Origin: Tolypeutes matacus | Taxonomy: Eukaryota > Chordata > Mammalia > Cingulata > Chlamyphoridae | Direction of reading: 5' to 3' | Assembly: GCA_026826555.1 (NCBI GenBank) | Contig: JAKSZT010054335.1 | Coordinates: forward strand, 2,285,049-2,349,048 | Length of the DNA stretch: 64,000 nucleotides | Notes under the pieces: model-generated | Told to the model about the DNA's origin: nothing | The model's database searches: none | The model's input: only the letters and a program-made list of their open reading frames with translations | Shown: in pieces, positions 31,001-43,650 of the stretch | How the letters are laid out: each line of letters begins with the position of its first letter | Position numbering within the stretch: position 1 is the first letter of the stretch | Made by a program: the position numbers and the translations under genes

Positions 31001-31536
31001 AGGAGAGAGAGGCTTGGAGGAGAGTGTAGAATGAAAGACTAGTAGAAAGGATAACCAAAGGAGTAAAAAGACAAAAATAAGATGTGACATGTGAAAGCCA
31101 AAGAATAAAATGGTGGAAGTAAATAAAGCAATTACAGTAATATCATTGAATGTGAATGGATTAAATTCCCCAATCAAAAGATATAGGCTGATAGAGTGGA
31201 TAAAAAACATGAACCATCCATAAGCTGCCTAAAAGAGACTCACTTTAGACCCAGGGATACAAACTGGCTGAAAGCGAAATGCTGGAAAAAGATACTCCAC
31301 ACAACCAGTAACCAAAACAGAGCAGGGGTAGCTATATTAATATCAGACAAAATGGACTTTAAATGCAAAAAAAGTTATAGGAAATACAGAAAGCTATTAT
31401 ATATTAATAAAGGGGACAGTCCACCAGGAAGAAATCAGTCATAAATATCTATGCACCTAACCAGGGTGCCCTAAAATACATGAGGCAAACTGGCAAAACT
31501 GAAAGGGGAAATATACATCTCAAAATAACAGTTGGA

Positions 31537-31941
31537 AACCCAGGTGTCCATCAACAGATGAATGGATAAACAAACTGTGGTCTATCCACACGATGGAATA
31601 TTATGCAGCTGTAAGAAGAAATGAAGTCATAAAGCATATGGCAACATGGATGAACCTGGAGGACATCATGTTGAGTGAAGCAGGCCAGACACAAAAGGAC
31701 AAATACTGTATGAATGCATTACTATGAACCAAATATATTGTGTAATATATTGTTTGATTCACACACAAAAAAAAACAACAAAAAACAACAAAAAAACAAA
31801 AACAACAGCAAAAAAATTTACATGTATCCATTACATTTAATTGAGAAATGTATATATTTATTCATCTGTGTTTACTTTTAGTTTTTAATTGCTTATGTTT
31901 TCAATTATTAAATGTACAAAATAAAGTTAAAAAAAAATAAT
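31537..31941 (+). mobile_element. Short LINE-1 3' end inserted in ORF2, 13-bp TSD
   Basis: This is a 405-bp 5'-truncated LINE-1 3' end (GGTGTCCATCAACAGATGAA ... AATAAAGTTAAAAAAAAAT). AATAACAGTTGGA flanks it at 31524-31536 and 31942-31954. It is of the same family as the host, whose own 3' end at 35570-35760 is closely similar. Confidence 0.92.
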
Positions 31942-33281
31942 AATAACAGTTGGAGATGTCAACACATGACTCACATCATTAGATAGAACAACTAGACAGA
32001 TGATCAACAAGGAAACAGAGAACTTGAACAATATGATAAACGAGTTAGACCTAACAGACAAATACAGAACGTTGCATCCCAAATCAGTGGATTACACATT
32101 CTTCTTAAGTGCTCATGGGTCTTTCTCCAGGCTAGACCACTTGTTGGATCACAAGGCAGGTCTTAATAAATATAAAAAGATTGAAATTATATAAAGCACC
32201 TTCTCAGGAAATCAATAATAGATGGGAAAGGGAAAATTATAAAAATGTGTGGAGGCTGAACAACACACTCCTAAAGAATCAGTGGGTCAAAGAAGAAATT
32301 CTAAGAAAAATTAGTAAATATATTGAGATGAATGAAAATGAGAACACAGCTTACGAACACTTCTGGGATACAGCGAAGACAGTGCTGAAAGGGAAATTTA
32401 TAGCCCTAAATGCCTATATTAAAAAAGAAAGAGCTAAAATCAAAGATCTAACTGAACTACTAGAGAAACTAGAAAAAGAACAGAAAAAAAAAAAAAATCC
32501 CAAAGCAAGCAGAAGGAAGGAAAAATAAAGATTAGAGCAGAAATAAATGAAATTGAGAACAAAAAAAAATAGAGAAAATCAACAAAACCAAAATCTGATT
32601 CTTTGAGAAGATCAATAAAATTGACAAACCCTTAGCTAGCAAATAAAGAAAAAAGGAGAGAAGATACAAATACATAAAACTAGAAACAAAATGGGGGAAG
32701 TTACAACTGACCCCACAAAAATAAAAAGGATCATAAGAGGAAATTATGAAAAACTGTATGCCAACAAACTAAACAACCTGGATGAAATGGACAAATCCCT
32801 GGAAACACACAAACCTACACTGATGCTACAAGAAATACAAGAACTTAATAAAACAATCACATTTAAAGAGATTGAATCCGTCATCAAAAATCTCCCAGCA
32901 AAGAAAAGTCCAGGACCAGATGGCATCACAAGTGAATTCTACCAAGCATTTCGAGAAGAATTAATACCAGTCCTCTTTAAACTCTTCCAAAAAGTTGAAG
33001 AGGAGGGAAAATTACCCAACACATTTTAGGATGCCATCATCACCCATATATCAAAGCCAGATACTACAAGAAAGAAAATTACAGACCAATCTCTCTAATG
33101 AACATAGATGCAAATATTCTCAACAAAATATTTGCAAATTGAATCCAAAAGCATATCAAAAGAATTATACACCATGGCCAAGTGGGATTTATTCCTGGTA
33201 TGTAAACGTGGTTCCACATAAGAAAATCAGTTAATGTAAAACACCACATTAACAAGTTGAAAGGAAAAAAACCACATGATT

Positions 33282-33672
33282 GGGAAGCAGATGTGTCTCA
33301 AGCAGTTGGGCGCCCACCTACCACATGGGAGGTCTCGGGTTTGGTTCCCAGTGCCTCCTAAAGAACTCAAACTAGAAGTGAGCTGACACGGCAAGCTGAC
33401 ACGACAAGCTGATGCAACAAGATGATGCAACGAGGAGACACAACCAGGAAACACAATGAGAGACATAATAAGCAGGGAGCAGAGGTGGCTCAAGTGGTTG
33501 GATGCCTCCCTCCCACATGGCAGGTCCTGGGTTCAGTTGCAGTGCCTCCTAAAAAAAAGAAGATGAGCAGACACAGAGAGCACACAACTGACACAGAGAG
33601 CAGACAGTGTGTGTGTGGGGGGGGAGGGGTGTAGAAATAAATAAATTAAATAAATCTTAAAAAAAAAAAAAC
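33282..33672 (+). mobile_element. DAS-type SINE in LINE-1 ORF2, two-unit
   Basis: GGGAAGCAGATGTGTCTCAA head, B-box GGTTTGGTTCCC, a second unit near 33475-33550, a (GT)n/G-run at about 33608-33630 and an AAATAAATAAATT tail. ACATGAT on both sides may be the TSD. Confidence 0.9.
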
Positions 33673-35205
33673 ATGATCATCTCAACTGATGTAGAAAAGG
33701 CACTCAACAAAATCCAGGATCCTTTCTTGATAAAAGTACTTTAGATAGGAATAGAAGGTTAATTCCCCAATATGATAAAGGGCATATATGAAAAACCCAC
33801 AGCCAACATCATACTCATTGGTATGATGAAAGCTTTCCCTCTAAGATTAGGAACAAGACAAGGATGCCCACTGTCACAACTATTATTCAATATTGTGCTG
33901 GAAGTTCTAGCGAGAGCAATTAAGGGAAAAAAAATCATCCAAATAGGAAAAGAGGAAGTAAAACTTTCACTATTCGTGGATGACATGATCCTATATTTAG
34001 AAAATTCTGAAATGTCTACGACAAAACTACTTGAGCTAATAAACAAGTGCAGCAAATTGACAGGACACAAGATCTACACACAGAAATCAATAATGTTTCT
34101 GTACACTAGTATTGAACAATCTGAGGAGGAAATAGGAAAAAATTCCATTTACAATAGCAACAAAAAGACTGAAATACCTAGGAATCAACTTAACCAAAGA
34201 AGTACAGGACCTGTATTCAGAAAACTATAAAACAATGCTAAAAGAAATCAAAGAAGACCTAAATAAATGGAAAGACATTCTGTGTTCATGGATTGGAAGA
34301 ATAAATATTGTGAAGATGTCAATCCTATCCAAACTGATAAATAGATTTAATGCAATACCAATCAAATTCCAATAGTCTGCTTTACAGAAATAGAAAAGGC
34401 AATTACCAAATTTATTTGTAAGATAAAGGGCACCCAAATATCCAAAAGCATCCTTAAAAAGAGAGCAATGTGTGAGAACTTTCACTGCCTGACACTGAAA
34501 CATATTACAAAGCTACAGTGTCAAAACAGCATGGTATTGGAATAAAGATAGATACATCAATCAGTGGAATAGATTTGAGAGTCCAGAAATAAACCCTCAC
34601 CTATACAGTCAACTGGTTTATGACAAATTTACCAAATCCATGTTACTGGAATAAAACAGTCTTTCAATGAATGGTGCTGGGAGAATTGGATATCCATAAC
34701 CAAAAGAATGAAAGAGGACCCCTATCTCACTCCCTATACAAGAATCAACTCAAAATGGACTATAAAACTAATAGAAAAAAATGTAAGGAAACATCTGCAA
34801 AATCTTGTATCAGGTTGGTTTCTTGGATCTTATACCCAAAGCACATGCAACAAAAGAAAAAATAGATAAATGGGACCTCCTCAAAATTAAACACTTTTGT
34901 ACCTCAAAGGACTTAGTCAAAAGGGTGAAAATACAGCCAACTCAATGGGAGAAAATATTTGGAAATCACATATCTGATAAGGTTTAGTATCCATGATATA
35001 TAAAGAGATGATACAACTCAACAATAAAAAGACAAATGACCTGATTAAAAAATGGGCAAAGCACTTAAATAGACATTTGTCCAAAGAAGAAATACAAATG
35101 GTGAAAAAACACATGGAAAAATGTTCAACATCACTAGCAACTAGGGAAGTACAAATCAAAGCTATCATTTCACATCTATTAGAATGGCTACTATTAAAAA
35201 GACAA

Positions 35206-35297
35206 AGAGCCGATGTGGCTCATTGGTTGAGCACTGGCTTCCCACATGCAAGGTCCCAGGTTCAATCCCCAACCCCAGTAACTGAAAAAAAAAAAAA
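35206..35297 (+). mobile_element. DAS-type SINE, single unit
   Basis: AGAGCCGATGTGGCTCATTG head and B-box GGTTCAATCCCC. The sequence CCCAGTAACTG replaces the usual ACCTCCT, and a 13-A run follows. It lies in the LINE-1 3' part. Confidence 0.85.
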
Positions 35298-36008
35298 GAA
35301 TTAGAAAGGCAGAAAACTACAGGTGTTGGAGAGGCTGTGGAGAGATAGGAACGTTTATTCACTATTGGTGGGAATGTAGAATGGTACAGCCACTGTGGAG
35401 GACTGTTTGGCAGTTCCTCAAGAAGTTGAATATAGATTTGCCATGTGACCTGGCAATATCACTACTGGGTATATACCCAGAAGAACTGAGAGCAGTGACA
35501 CGAACAGACATCTGCACCCCGATGTTCATAGCAGCATTATTTATGATTGCCAGAAGATGGAGATAACCCAGGTGTCCATCAACCAATGAATGGATAAACC
35601 GTGGTGTATTCACATGATGGAATATTATGCAGTTGTAAGAAGAAATGAAGTTGTGAAGCATATGGCAACATGGATGAACCTGGAGGACATTATGTTGAGT
35701 GAAGCAAGTGAGACACAAAAGGACAAATACTGTATGATTGTGCTATTATGAACTAAATATATTGTGTAAATTCATGAAGTTAATAAATAGAATATAGGTC
35801 ACCAGAAAATAGAAGGAGGTTAGAGAATGGAAAGCTGAGGGTTATTCTGTGCAGAATTGGTAAAAAGGCTTTTTGTTAATCTTTGGAAATGAATAGAAAA
35901 TGTGAAAGAACATCATAGTCTTTGTAACCAGCAGAGCTATTATATGGGTATGACAGTGGCTCAAAGGGAAAGTCTAAGGTCATGTATATTATTAGAAGGA
36001 AAGTTAAA

Positions 36009-36498
36009 GGAAGTGGATGTGGCTCAAGCGATTGGGCTCCCGCCTACCACATGGGAGGTCCCTGGTTTGGTCCCCAGTGCCTCCTAAAGAAGACAGTGGG
36101 CTGGCACAACAGGCAGGTGCGGCAAGCTGATGCAACAGGAGACACAAAGAAGAAAAACATAATGAGAGACACAACAAAGCATGGAGTGGAGGTTCCTGGT
36201 GCCTCCTAAAAGAAGACGAGCAAGGCAGTGAACTGATGTGACAGGCAGGCGTCGGCAAGGTGATTCAACAAGATGATGCAACAAGAAACACAAGAAGAAA
36301 AACATAGTGAGAGACACACAAAGCAGGGAACAGAAGTGGCTCAAGTGATTAGGTGCCTCGCCCCCACATTGGAGGTCCTGAGTTCGGTTCCCAGTGCCCC
36401 CTAAAGAGAAAAGGAAGACAAACAGACATAGTAAGTGCAAAACAACAAGGGGGTGGGGAGAAATAAATAAATACTAAAAATTAAATCTTTAAAAAAAG
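36009..36498 (+). mobile_element. DAS-type SINE, three-unit, 15-bp TSD
   Basis: GGAAGTGGATGTGGCTCAAG head. CCTCCTAAAG-type junctions lie near 36080, 36200 and 36400 (the last CCCCCTAAAG), separated by GACACAA/GATGCAAC segments. AGAAGGAAAGTTAAA flanks it at 35994-36008 and 36499-36513. Same three-unit layout as 2929-3398. Confidence 0.95.
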
Positions 36499-36656
36499 AG
36501 AAGGAAAGTTAAAAATAGTAACATGGGACTGTAGAGCATAGTGAAATGTCATGTAAATTATGGCTATTGGTAATATTGCCTATATAACATTGTTTTTCTT
36601 TGAAACTGAACAAAGGTATGTTAATGATACACCATGTTAATATGAGGCAAAAAAAA

Positions 36657-36975
36657 AACAACACTTTATGCTAAATGAAAGAAACCAGACACAAAGTACT
36701 ACATATTGGATGATTCCATTTATATAAAATATAAATATATATCAATTTACAAAGATGGAATTAGATTAGTGGTTATGTAGGGCTGGGGAAGGATAGAGGA
36801 GCTAAAAGGTGACTGCTAAGGGGTGTGGAGTTTTACTTTTGGAGTAATGAAATTGTTCTAAAGGTTTTTTGGTGATGAATGCACAAAGCTGTGACTATAC
36901 TAAAAGCCGTTGACTGTACACTTGGATGGATTGAATGGTATGTGAATATATCTCAATAAAACTGTTTAAGAAAAG
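36657..36975 (+). mobile_element. Older LINE-1 3' UTR fragment
   Basis: 'AACCAGACACAAAGTACTAC ... TGTACACTTGGATGGATTGA ... GTGAATATATCTCAATAAAA' is the typical 3' end of an ancient mammalian LINE-1. Confidence 0.75.
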
Positions 36976-36989
36976 AGAGAGGGTACTGC

Positions 36990-38594
36990 AGGGTTGCAGG
37001 GGAATTCCCATGTGAATTCTCACGAAAGGGTGACCTTAGCAGAGGAAGATTTTCATTATCAAGAGGATTGGATGACCCATTCCGTGGCTAGCACTCAGCC
37101 TCTTTCCCCAGCTACTCCTGACATTGCCCAATGGGCTCATCAACAAAGTGGCCGTGGTGTCAGGGATGGAGATTATGTACTGGCTCAGCAGCACTAACTT
37201 CCACTCGCCAAGGCCACCTGGGTGCGGCCATTGCTGAGTGCCCAGTCTGCCACATCCCAGGGTGATCAGCCAGCTGCAAGGTGACAGAGTGATTACATTG
37301 TACCACCTCCATTGCGGAAGGGGTAGAACTTTGCTCTTATTGGAATGCACACTTAGTCCGAAAATGGATTTGTTTCCTCTGATTTCAAAGTGTCTACTAA
37401 AATTGCCACCCATGGGCTTACAGAATGCCTTAACCACACAGCATTGCTTCTCATCAAGAAACTAACTTCACAGCAAATTCAGTGTGGCAGGGACCCCATG
37501 CTCATGGAATTTCCTGGTCTTTCCAGTAAATACTGAAGCAGCTGGCTTGATAGAACAGTAGAAGGGCCTTCTGAAGCCTCAGTTACCATGCCCGCTAAGT
37601 GGTAATACCTTGGAGGGCTGGGACAATGTTCTCCAAGAGACTGTGTATGCTCTAATGTATGTGGTGTTTCTCCCATAGCCAGGAAAAATGGTCCAGGAAT
37701 GAAGGGCTGGATATGGGAATGGCACCACCCACTATTACCCTTACTAATCCAGTAGCAGAAGTTTTGCTTCCTGCACCCATAACCTTAAGCTCTGCTAGTC
37801 TAATAGACTTGGTTTCAAAGGGAAGAATGCTTCTACCAGGAGGCACAGCAGTGGAATTTAAGGCTTCTCCTTGGCCACTTTGGGCTCCTTATGCCTCTAA
37901 ATCAACAGGCCAAGAAGGGAATTAAGTTACTGGCTGGGATGACTGATCCTGATTACCGAGGAGAACTTGGGATGCTCCTACACAGTGGACATAAGAAAGA
38001 GTATGTCATCCATCAGGGTATCTCTTAGTACCACTCTGCGCTGTGATCAGAGTCTATGGAAAACGACAGCAACCCAATTCAGGCAGGACTTGTAACAGCA
38101 CAGGCCCCCCAGGAGTGAAGGCTTGGCCGCCCATCAGGCGGAGAAGGACAACCAGGCAAGGTGCTTGTGGAGGACAAAGGGGCTGCGGAGTGGGAGGTAG
38201 AAGACAGTCACAAATACCAGCTATGACCACGTGACCAACTGTGGAAATGAATGTAATTGTTATGAGCAGTTCTTCCTTTTTCATTACGAATGTCTGTATG
38301 TCTCTTAAGCACATATTTTTTATTTTCTCCACACTCTTATCCCCTGATTATCTAACATAGGATGTATTAATAATTAACTTTGCATCACAGCTTTTAAGTT
38401 ACAGGATGTCAAGGAGAAGAGCAAACATCAACCAAGGACTTTGAATCCTGTTCTGGGAAAAGGGTTAGTGCACTTTGGGGCTGTATGCAGGATAGTTTTA
38501 TCATGTCAAGCAGAAATATGGCTGTTATTTTCTGTCTCTGGAGACTGGGTGGTGTTTAAGATGTGTGTGGGTGCCAGGCTGACAAGGAGTGGGC
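36990..38594 (+). pseudogene. ERVL internal relic: integrase and dUTPase-like region
   Basis: Decayed frames show the integrase N-terminal zone: AQWAHQQSGRGVRDGDY (37122-37172) and the CPVCHIPG-like pair near 37240. The frame 37659-37925 (GLDMGMAPPTITLTNPVAE, then LVSKGRMLLPGG) follows, like the dUTPase domain that ERVL elements carry after integrase (established). Many stops and frame changes. It runs straight into the LTR at 38595 in the same orientation, as expected for the 3' half of a provirus. Confidence 0.65.
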
Positions 38595-39090
38595 TGTGAT
38601 GGTCAGCTGTACACGCCAGCGTGGCAAGGCCGTGGTACCCCGATCCTCAACAAGACACCCGCCAGGCGTCGTAGATCAGATTAACATCCACAGCGACTTG
38701 AAGGGGAAGAGGGGATCCTTGATCACCCGGAGAGGCCTGATCCTATCAGTTGAAAGGCTTTGAGAGCACAACTGAGGAAGAAAAGTTTCCACCTGTGGAC
38801 TGCAGCGCCAGCTCCTGTCTGCGTTTCCAGCCTGCCCTCCTGACAGCCTGCTCCAGGAACTGTGGACTAGGCCAGCTAACTCCTGCAATCGCATAAGCCA
38901 ATTCCCTGCAACAAATCTCTTTAAAGAGATATATATATTTAGTATTATATAGTATATATTTAGTATATTATACAGTAATATAGTATATAATATTATATAT
39001 AGTAAGATACATGTAAGTACAGTAAGATATATTGAGATATATAGATAAATATCCTACTTGTTCTGGTTCTCTAGAGAATCTTGACTTACA
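38595..39090 (+). mobile_element. ERVL-type (MLT2-like) 3' LTR
   Basis: TGTGATGGTCAGCTGTACAC ... GGTTCTCTAGAGAATCTTGA..ACA gives TG...CA ends. 'AAGCCAATTCCCTGCAACAA' is followed by an AT-rich TATA-like repeat (38925-39050). Related to the solo LTR at 2701-3553. Confidence 0.65.
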
Positions 39091-39389
39091 CATCTCAACA
39101 AAGTTGCACCCCCCACACACACACACAAAAAAAAAAAACCTCAGAGGGGACATTGGTCACGGGTGGGCAGGCCTCAGGCAAGTGGAAGTGAAAACCACAC
39201 ACCCTTTCCTCTTCTGAAGTGGCAAATGGAATGCGTAAGCTGCACGTTACATAGAAGTAACAATGAGAGGCTCCCTGTCCCGTAAGCTGGAAATCAGGGA
39301 ACTAAGATCTTTCTGAATCAGCCAGCAAATTTGTTGTGCACAGGCTGGAATCTGGGAACTGAATCCGATGGTTGTCTGTAAATAATGTG

Positions 39390-41560
39390 GCTGAGAGTGT
39401 GGTACCCATTTCTCCTTCCAAGCAAAATGAACAAGCAGTGCAATGCCCCAAGCTCTGCTCCCTGGGAGGACTTCCCTTCACCACCGTCCTCAGCAATGTG
39501 CCAGAAAGGGGCTGCAGTGCTACAGCCGTCTGCTTTCTGGTGTCACACAGAGCTACCTGTGAACCAGGACGCGCTTTCTCTTCCTCAGGCAGCTGATGGT
39601 AGGGAGCCCCACAAGGCCATCGGAGTGGGCTAGAGAGAAGGTAAAGCAGTAGGAGTGGGGCATGAGCATTCGGGCCACTTCCTTACGCAACGTCCTTGTG
39701 CCCCGGGGCCCACTCAAGTCCCATCTCATACACCATTTCCACGTGATGATGGAGTGCAGCTGTGCATGCCCAGCTTTATAGCTTGGTGGGCCAGACAACA
39801 CCCAGCTCAGGTCGCATGGACACCTGGTAGCCCCAAATTAAGAGTTCAGCTCTTACTAAGGTCCAGTAGCAAGCCAAAAGCTGTTCTCAAAAGGGAAGTA
39901 ATTATTTGCAGAGTATGACTGGGCCTTGCTCCAAAATTCTATGGGTCTGTGCTATGATTCACCTCTAGCAGCCCACCAAAGGCTCCAAAGAGCATTTCCA
40001 TCTGCCGCTGATACGGCAATCACCACTGGATCTAGTGGCTCATAAGGCCCAAGCGGCAGAGCAGCTTTTCACCGAGGTGGAAGGCCCCTGTGTTTCTGTT
40101 GGATTTATCTCCCATCCTCCGTCACGCAAATGCCTTACCAATCAGTCTAGAGTAATTGCTACTTCTTGCTCGCCAGGTGCAGTCGGCATGGTATCGTCAA
40201 TATAAGGGACCAGCGGGACCTGCTGAGATATCTTTTCTAAGGTTAAGGCTGAGTTGTTAAATCTGGCCCTTCCTACAACCGAAAACGAGGCACAACATCT
40301 AGTGTGCTTCTCCAGCCATTTACTGAGTGGATGAGAAGTGCCAGTCTTGAGTAGGGGCCAGGACAAGAGGAGGCAATGATTCAGCAGACTGCCCGTCCAT
40401 CTTTTGTCCAGGGGCACGACGATCAATCAGCCAGCACCACAGGTCTCCAGGTCAGACCGTTCTGATCGCTGCTCTGACTCTACCGCACCCACCCCATCTC
40501 TGATGATTAAGTGTTGCCCCTTGGCCGCTGCCACCCTGGGCGCTTCCCCACTGCTCCCCACTGCTAAGCGGGCCTGGCCGGACACATCGTCTTTAAACTC
40601 CAGTCTCCCTAAGACTTTGGATGCCTTCCTCTGTAGCATGCCAAGGCAGTTCCGGCATTCCGGCTTCAGTTAGGGCCGGCTACCTTTAGGCCCATGCTCC
40701 AGCCAAAACAAACAAGCTCTCAGAGCTCTGCTAACCCCTTGAGCAACAACATTGAATTCCTGATCCAGTTTTATGTTCCTTCCAGCGTTATCCCTCACGC
40801 TTACTACCCATTCCCACACATTGCCCCCATATTTCTGTCTGTATTCATTGGAAAAATCATGAAGTTATTTTGGAGCACATCTCCTGGTCACACTTTGCAC
40901 CCATCCTGCTGGGACCCAGTTAATTATAGGTGAGCCGGAAGAGGCCCCGTGCATTGTCATCAGCACGGCTGTGGGGTCTTGACTTCCAATCCCTGCACAG
41001 CCACCCAAGGCTGCCGCTCGTCACTGAGACGACTGAAGATGCCCCCTGTGAATGCACTGCCCCGCCAGGCCAGGATGCCATCTCCAAGGACACCCAAAGT
41101 GTCAAGATTTGATGTGACAGTGTGCTTATGGCAGGCCCACGTGCCCGTACATTTTAGCTGTGGCTTAACCAGAGCCATCCCTACTGCTGGGCTCGGTCCA
41201 GTTAGGCCATGAGGCCTTGGGGACTAGGGCCAGCAGTTCCTGCATTAACATAAATTAGTTCCTGCCCAGATTTCCACTCATGCTGGTGTCAAAGGCCTCC
41301 GAGGCCTGGTCTCTGCCCTGATTCCCACTTCCCCGCAGATGGGTCACGAACTCTAACCGTGAGTAATGGGCCCCTGGCCACATTCTGGTGCCCACTGGAC
41401 TGGGCTTCCACCTCTGGATGTCCTATCTGCTTGTGGCTAGAACTAAGTTCCTCCTTTGTCCAGCTTGACCTACGTGGTAGAACTTTCTCCTTAAAGCAAG
41501 AACATGGTTTTTTTCACATTGAAACCAAACATGAGGAAGTGTGAAAACTTCACTTTCAGA
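39390..41560 (-). pseudogene. Second ERVL internal relic, inverted (reverse transcriptase)
   Basis: The minus-strand frame 40426-40142 contains PLVPYIDDTMPTAPGEQEVA, where YIDD is the RT catalytic box in an ERVL-type context. The rest (39390-40140 and 40430-41560) is diverged, with RNase H/connection sequence expected downstream and gag/pro upstream on the minus strand. It lies tail-to-tail with the plus-strand relic at 36990-39090, so the two are separate insertions or an inverted rearrangement. Confidence 0.65.
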
Positions 41561-41739
41561 TTACGTCTTCACTTTTAGGGAATGAACATTTGTTGGGCAC
41601 TTGCTATATGAGTCTTCTCAGTAACAGTTACCACGGCAAAGAGCAATTACATACATAAACACACAAAAACGACCAATAATCTGTGGGAAAATGCCCAGCA
41701 TCAAAATAATATAATATTTGAATCAAAGCAACATGATGC

Positions 41740-42115
41740 TACTATTCTCCTTTCAAAACTATGAAGACTTTAAAAATTAATAACATCAAATTTTGACCAG
41801 ATATGTGGAAATGAGCACTATTGTGCACTGTTGTGGGAATGTAAACCAGTACAATCATTTTAGAGGGTAATCTGGCAACAGCTATCAAAACGTAACACTC
41901 AAATACCCTATGATCCAACAACCCATCACTTTGGCTTGGAAAGATGTCCAGCCCATTTTGTTTAATGGGAAAACAAAGGTTAGGTCAACATGTGTGGTAA
42001 GATTCCATTTTTGTAGTAAATACTATACATTTATGTAAATGTGAATATATGGAAATGTACATAAGTTAGTGCAAATGTAGAAAATACCTGGAAACATGAT
42101 TTAAAATGTTAACTG
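41740..42115 (+). mobile_element. Old LINE-1 3' end fragment
   Basis: 'AGCACTATTGTGCACTGTTGTGGGAA', 'TTAGAGGGTAATCTGGCAAC' and 'CCTATGATCCAACAACCCATC' are LINE-1 3'-end features. Confidence 0.65.
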
Positions 42116-42880
42116 TGGAAGCATTTCCAGTTTCATCTCCAACGTGTAATGAACTTTGAAGTTGTCGTTGCCGCCCTCCAATAAGGAAAAAAGTTGAACA
42201 AAGCGAAAATTAACAACTCTTCTTGGATCTATCAGAGAATTGAAGTCATAAGACCAAGAGCCATCACAAAAAAACTGGAGAGACAAATGAATATACAGCA
42301 AGTATAGATCAACTTGGCTGAAGCTGAGACTGCCAGAGCCAGTAACCGGTAGGAAAACCCAAACAGCCACGCTGACGCACTGCGAGGCCGAGTGTGACTC
42401 CAGTGGGAACGACAATCTTCTCGGGGTCTGGTCTGAGTGAGGGGTCCCTCTGTGGGCTTTGCCTCCAGGAGCTCCACCACGTTCACACACTGATGACTGA
42501 GAAAAGTCCCTTCATATTTGTCCAGGAAGAGAGGGAAAGTAACCATTTTGAAATAAGTCCAGAAGCGGATCCGTAACGGAAGCCTGCCCAGCAAGGCAGA
42601 GCTTTAAGCAAAGTCCAGACCCCTTGAGCCTTCCTGCCTCAATAAGGAGGGAAAAGGCTGAGGGTCACAGCCCAGGGACACGGGACACTAAAGGACGTAG
42701 GACGCATGCCTACCACCCCCACCTTAGAGACGGCTCCTGTGTGCTCACGGTGGGTTACAGCCACAAGACCATTTAACCCAAAGAAACAGGGAGACGAAAA
42801 CAAGAACTCTAGAGGAAACGTTAGCCTCTGACATCTTCAGTTACAGCAAATATTAAAAACAGCCTAACTCCTAGCCAGGT
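42116..42880. other. No gene seen; origin unclear
   Basis: The minus-strand frames 42101-42490 and 42232-42594 overlap and have no domain I recognise. The piece may belong to an old element. Confidence 0.4.
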
Positions 42881-43650
42881 AAGCATAAAACCGTAACATG
42901 GAATGAAGTTCTGGTGCACGCAACGACATGGAAGATCCTTGAAGACATCATGTTCTACAAAGGGACAAACAGGTATGATCTCACTGCTATGAAATAATTA
43001 GAATAAGCAAACTGATAGAATCGGAAACTAGAATGCAGGTTACCAAGGGCTGTTTTGGGGACAGGGAATAGAGAGTTAATGCCTACTTGGTAGAGAACTT
43101 CTGTTTGGGGTGATGGAAAATTTAGTAGTGATGGTAGCTCAGCATTGTGAGTGTAATTACCAGCACGGAAATACATAATTGAGTGTGCTTAAAAGGGGAC
43201 ATTTTAGGGTATATTTGTGTTAATGTAGTTAAAATTTTTTATAAGACCATAAGACTATACAACACAAACAGTGAACTCTAATGTAAACTATGGACGATAG
43301 TAAATAATATATAATATGTATTTTTGTAATAATATATAATGTTGTTTCATCAATGTAACAAAGGTACACACTGTGCAAAGGGTTAATAATAGTTTAACTG
43401 TGTGTGAGGTAGGTAATATGGAAACTCTGTATTTTCTGCATGATTTTTTTCTGTAAAAACAAGAAAAAGGAACCAAATATTGCTTATCACTAAAATGCTA
43501 CTATCCAATAAATAATTACCTCAAAATAAATAGTACACAGGAAATATCTATTTAACGCAAAAGAAGCCAGTAATGGAGGAATTGAAGAATATGGGGACTC
43601 TGTATTTTATGCATGACTTCTATAAATTCTCTAATTAAAAAAAAAAAAAG
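42881..43650 (+). mobile_element. LINE-1 3' UTR fragment(s)
   Basis: 'TTGGGGTGATGGAAAATTTAG', 'AGTGAACTCTAATGTAAACTATGG' and twice 'ACTCTGTATTTT..TGCATGA' (43425, 43598) suggest one or two LINE-1 3' ends, ending in an A-run at about 43638-43650. Confidence 0.6.

Larger units (their letters stand above)
31130..34990 (+). pseudogene. LINE-1 ORF2 (endonuclease and reverse transcriptase), decayed
   Basis: An endonuclease-like N-terminus (SLNVNGLNSPIKRYRL near 31142-31190) is followed by [17 protein letters not shown] near 32903-32950. The RT catalytic FVDD is at 33973-33984, followed by the C-terminal part ([20 protein letters not shown] near 34830-34890). Stops and frame changes are frequent, and insertions at 31537-31941 and 33282-33672 interrupt it. 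ORF2p nicks DNA and reverse-transcribes element RNA (established). Confidence 0.85.
29975..36655 (+). mobile_element. Near full-length LINE-1 with four later insertions
   Basis: The 5' end GGGAAGATGGTGGATTAGAG (29981) is LINE-1-like. A 5' UTR, ORF1 (30415-31000), ORF2 (from about 31130, RT FVDD at 33973-33984) and a 3' UTR ending in an A-run at about 36642-36650 follow. Inside lie a LINE-1 3' fragment and three SINEs. Frame breaks in both ORFs show that it is inactive. No target-site duplication of the whole element was found. Confidence 0.85.

Noticed and set aside
42101..42594. Minus-strand frames of 120-129 codons as a gene
   Set aside because: The two frames overlap in different phases and show no domain or conserved start context.
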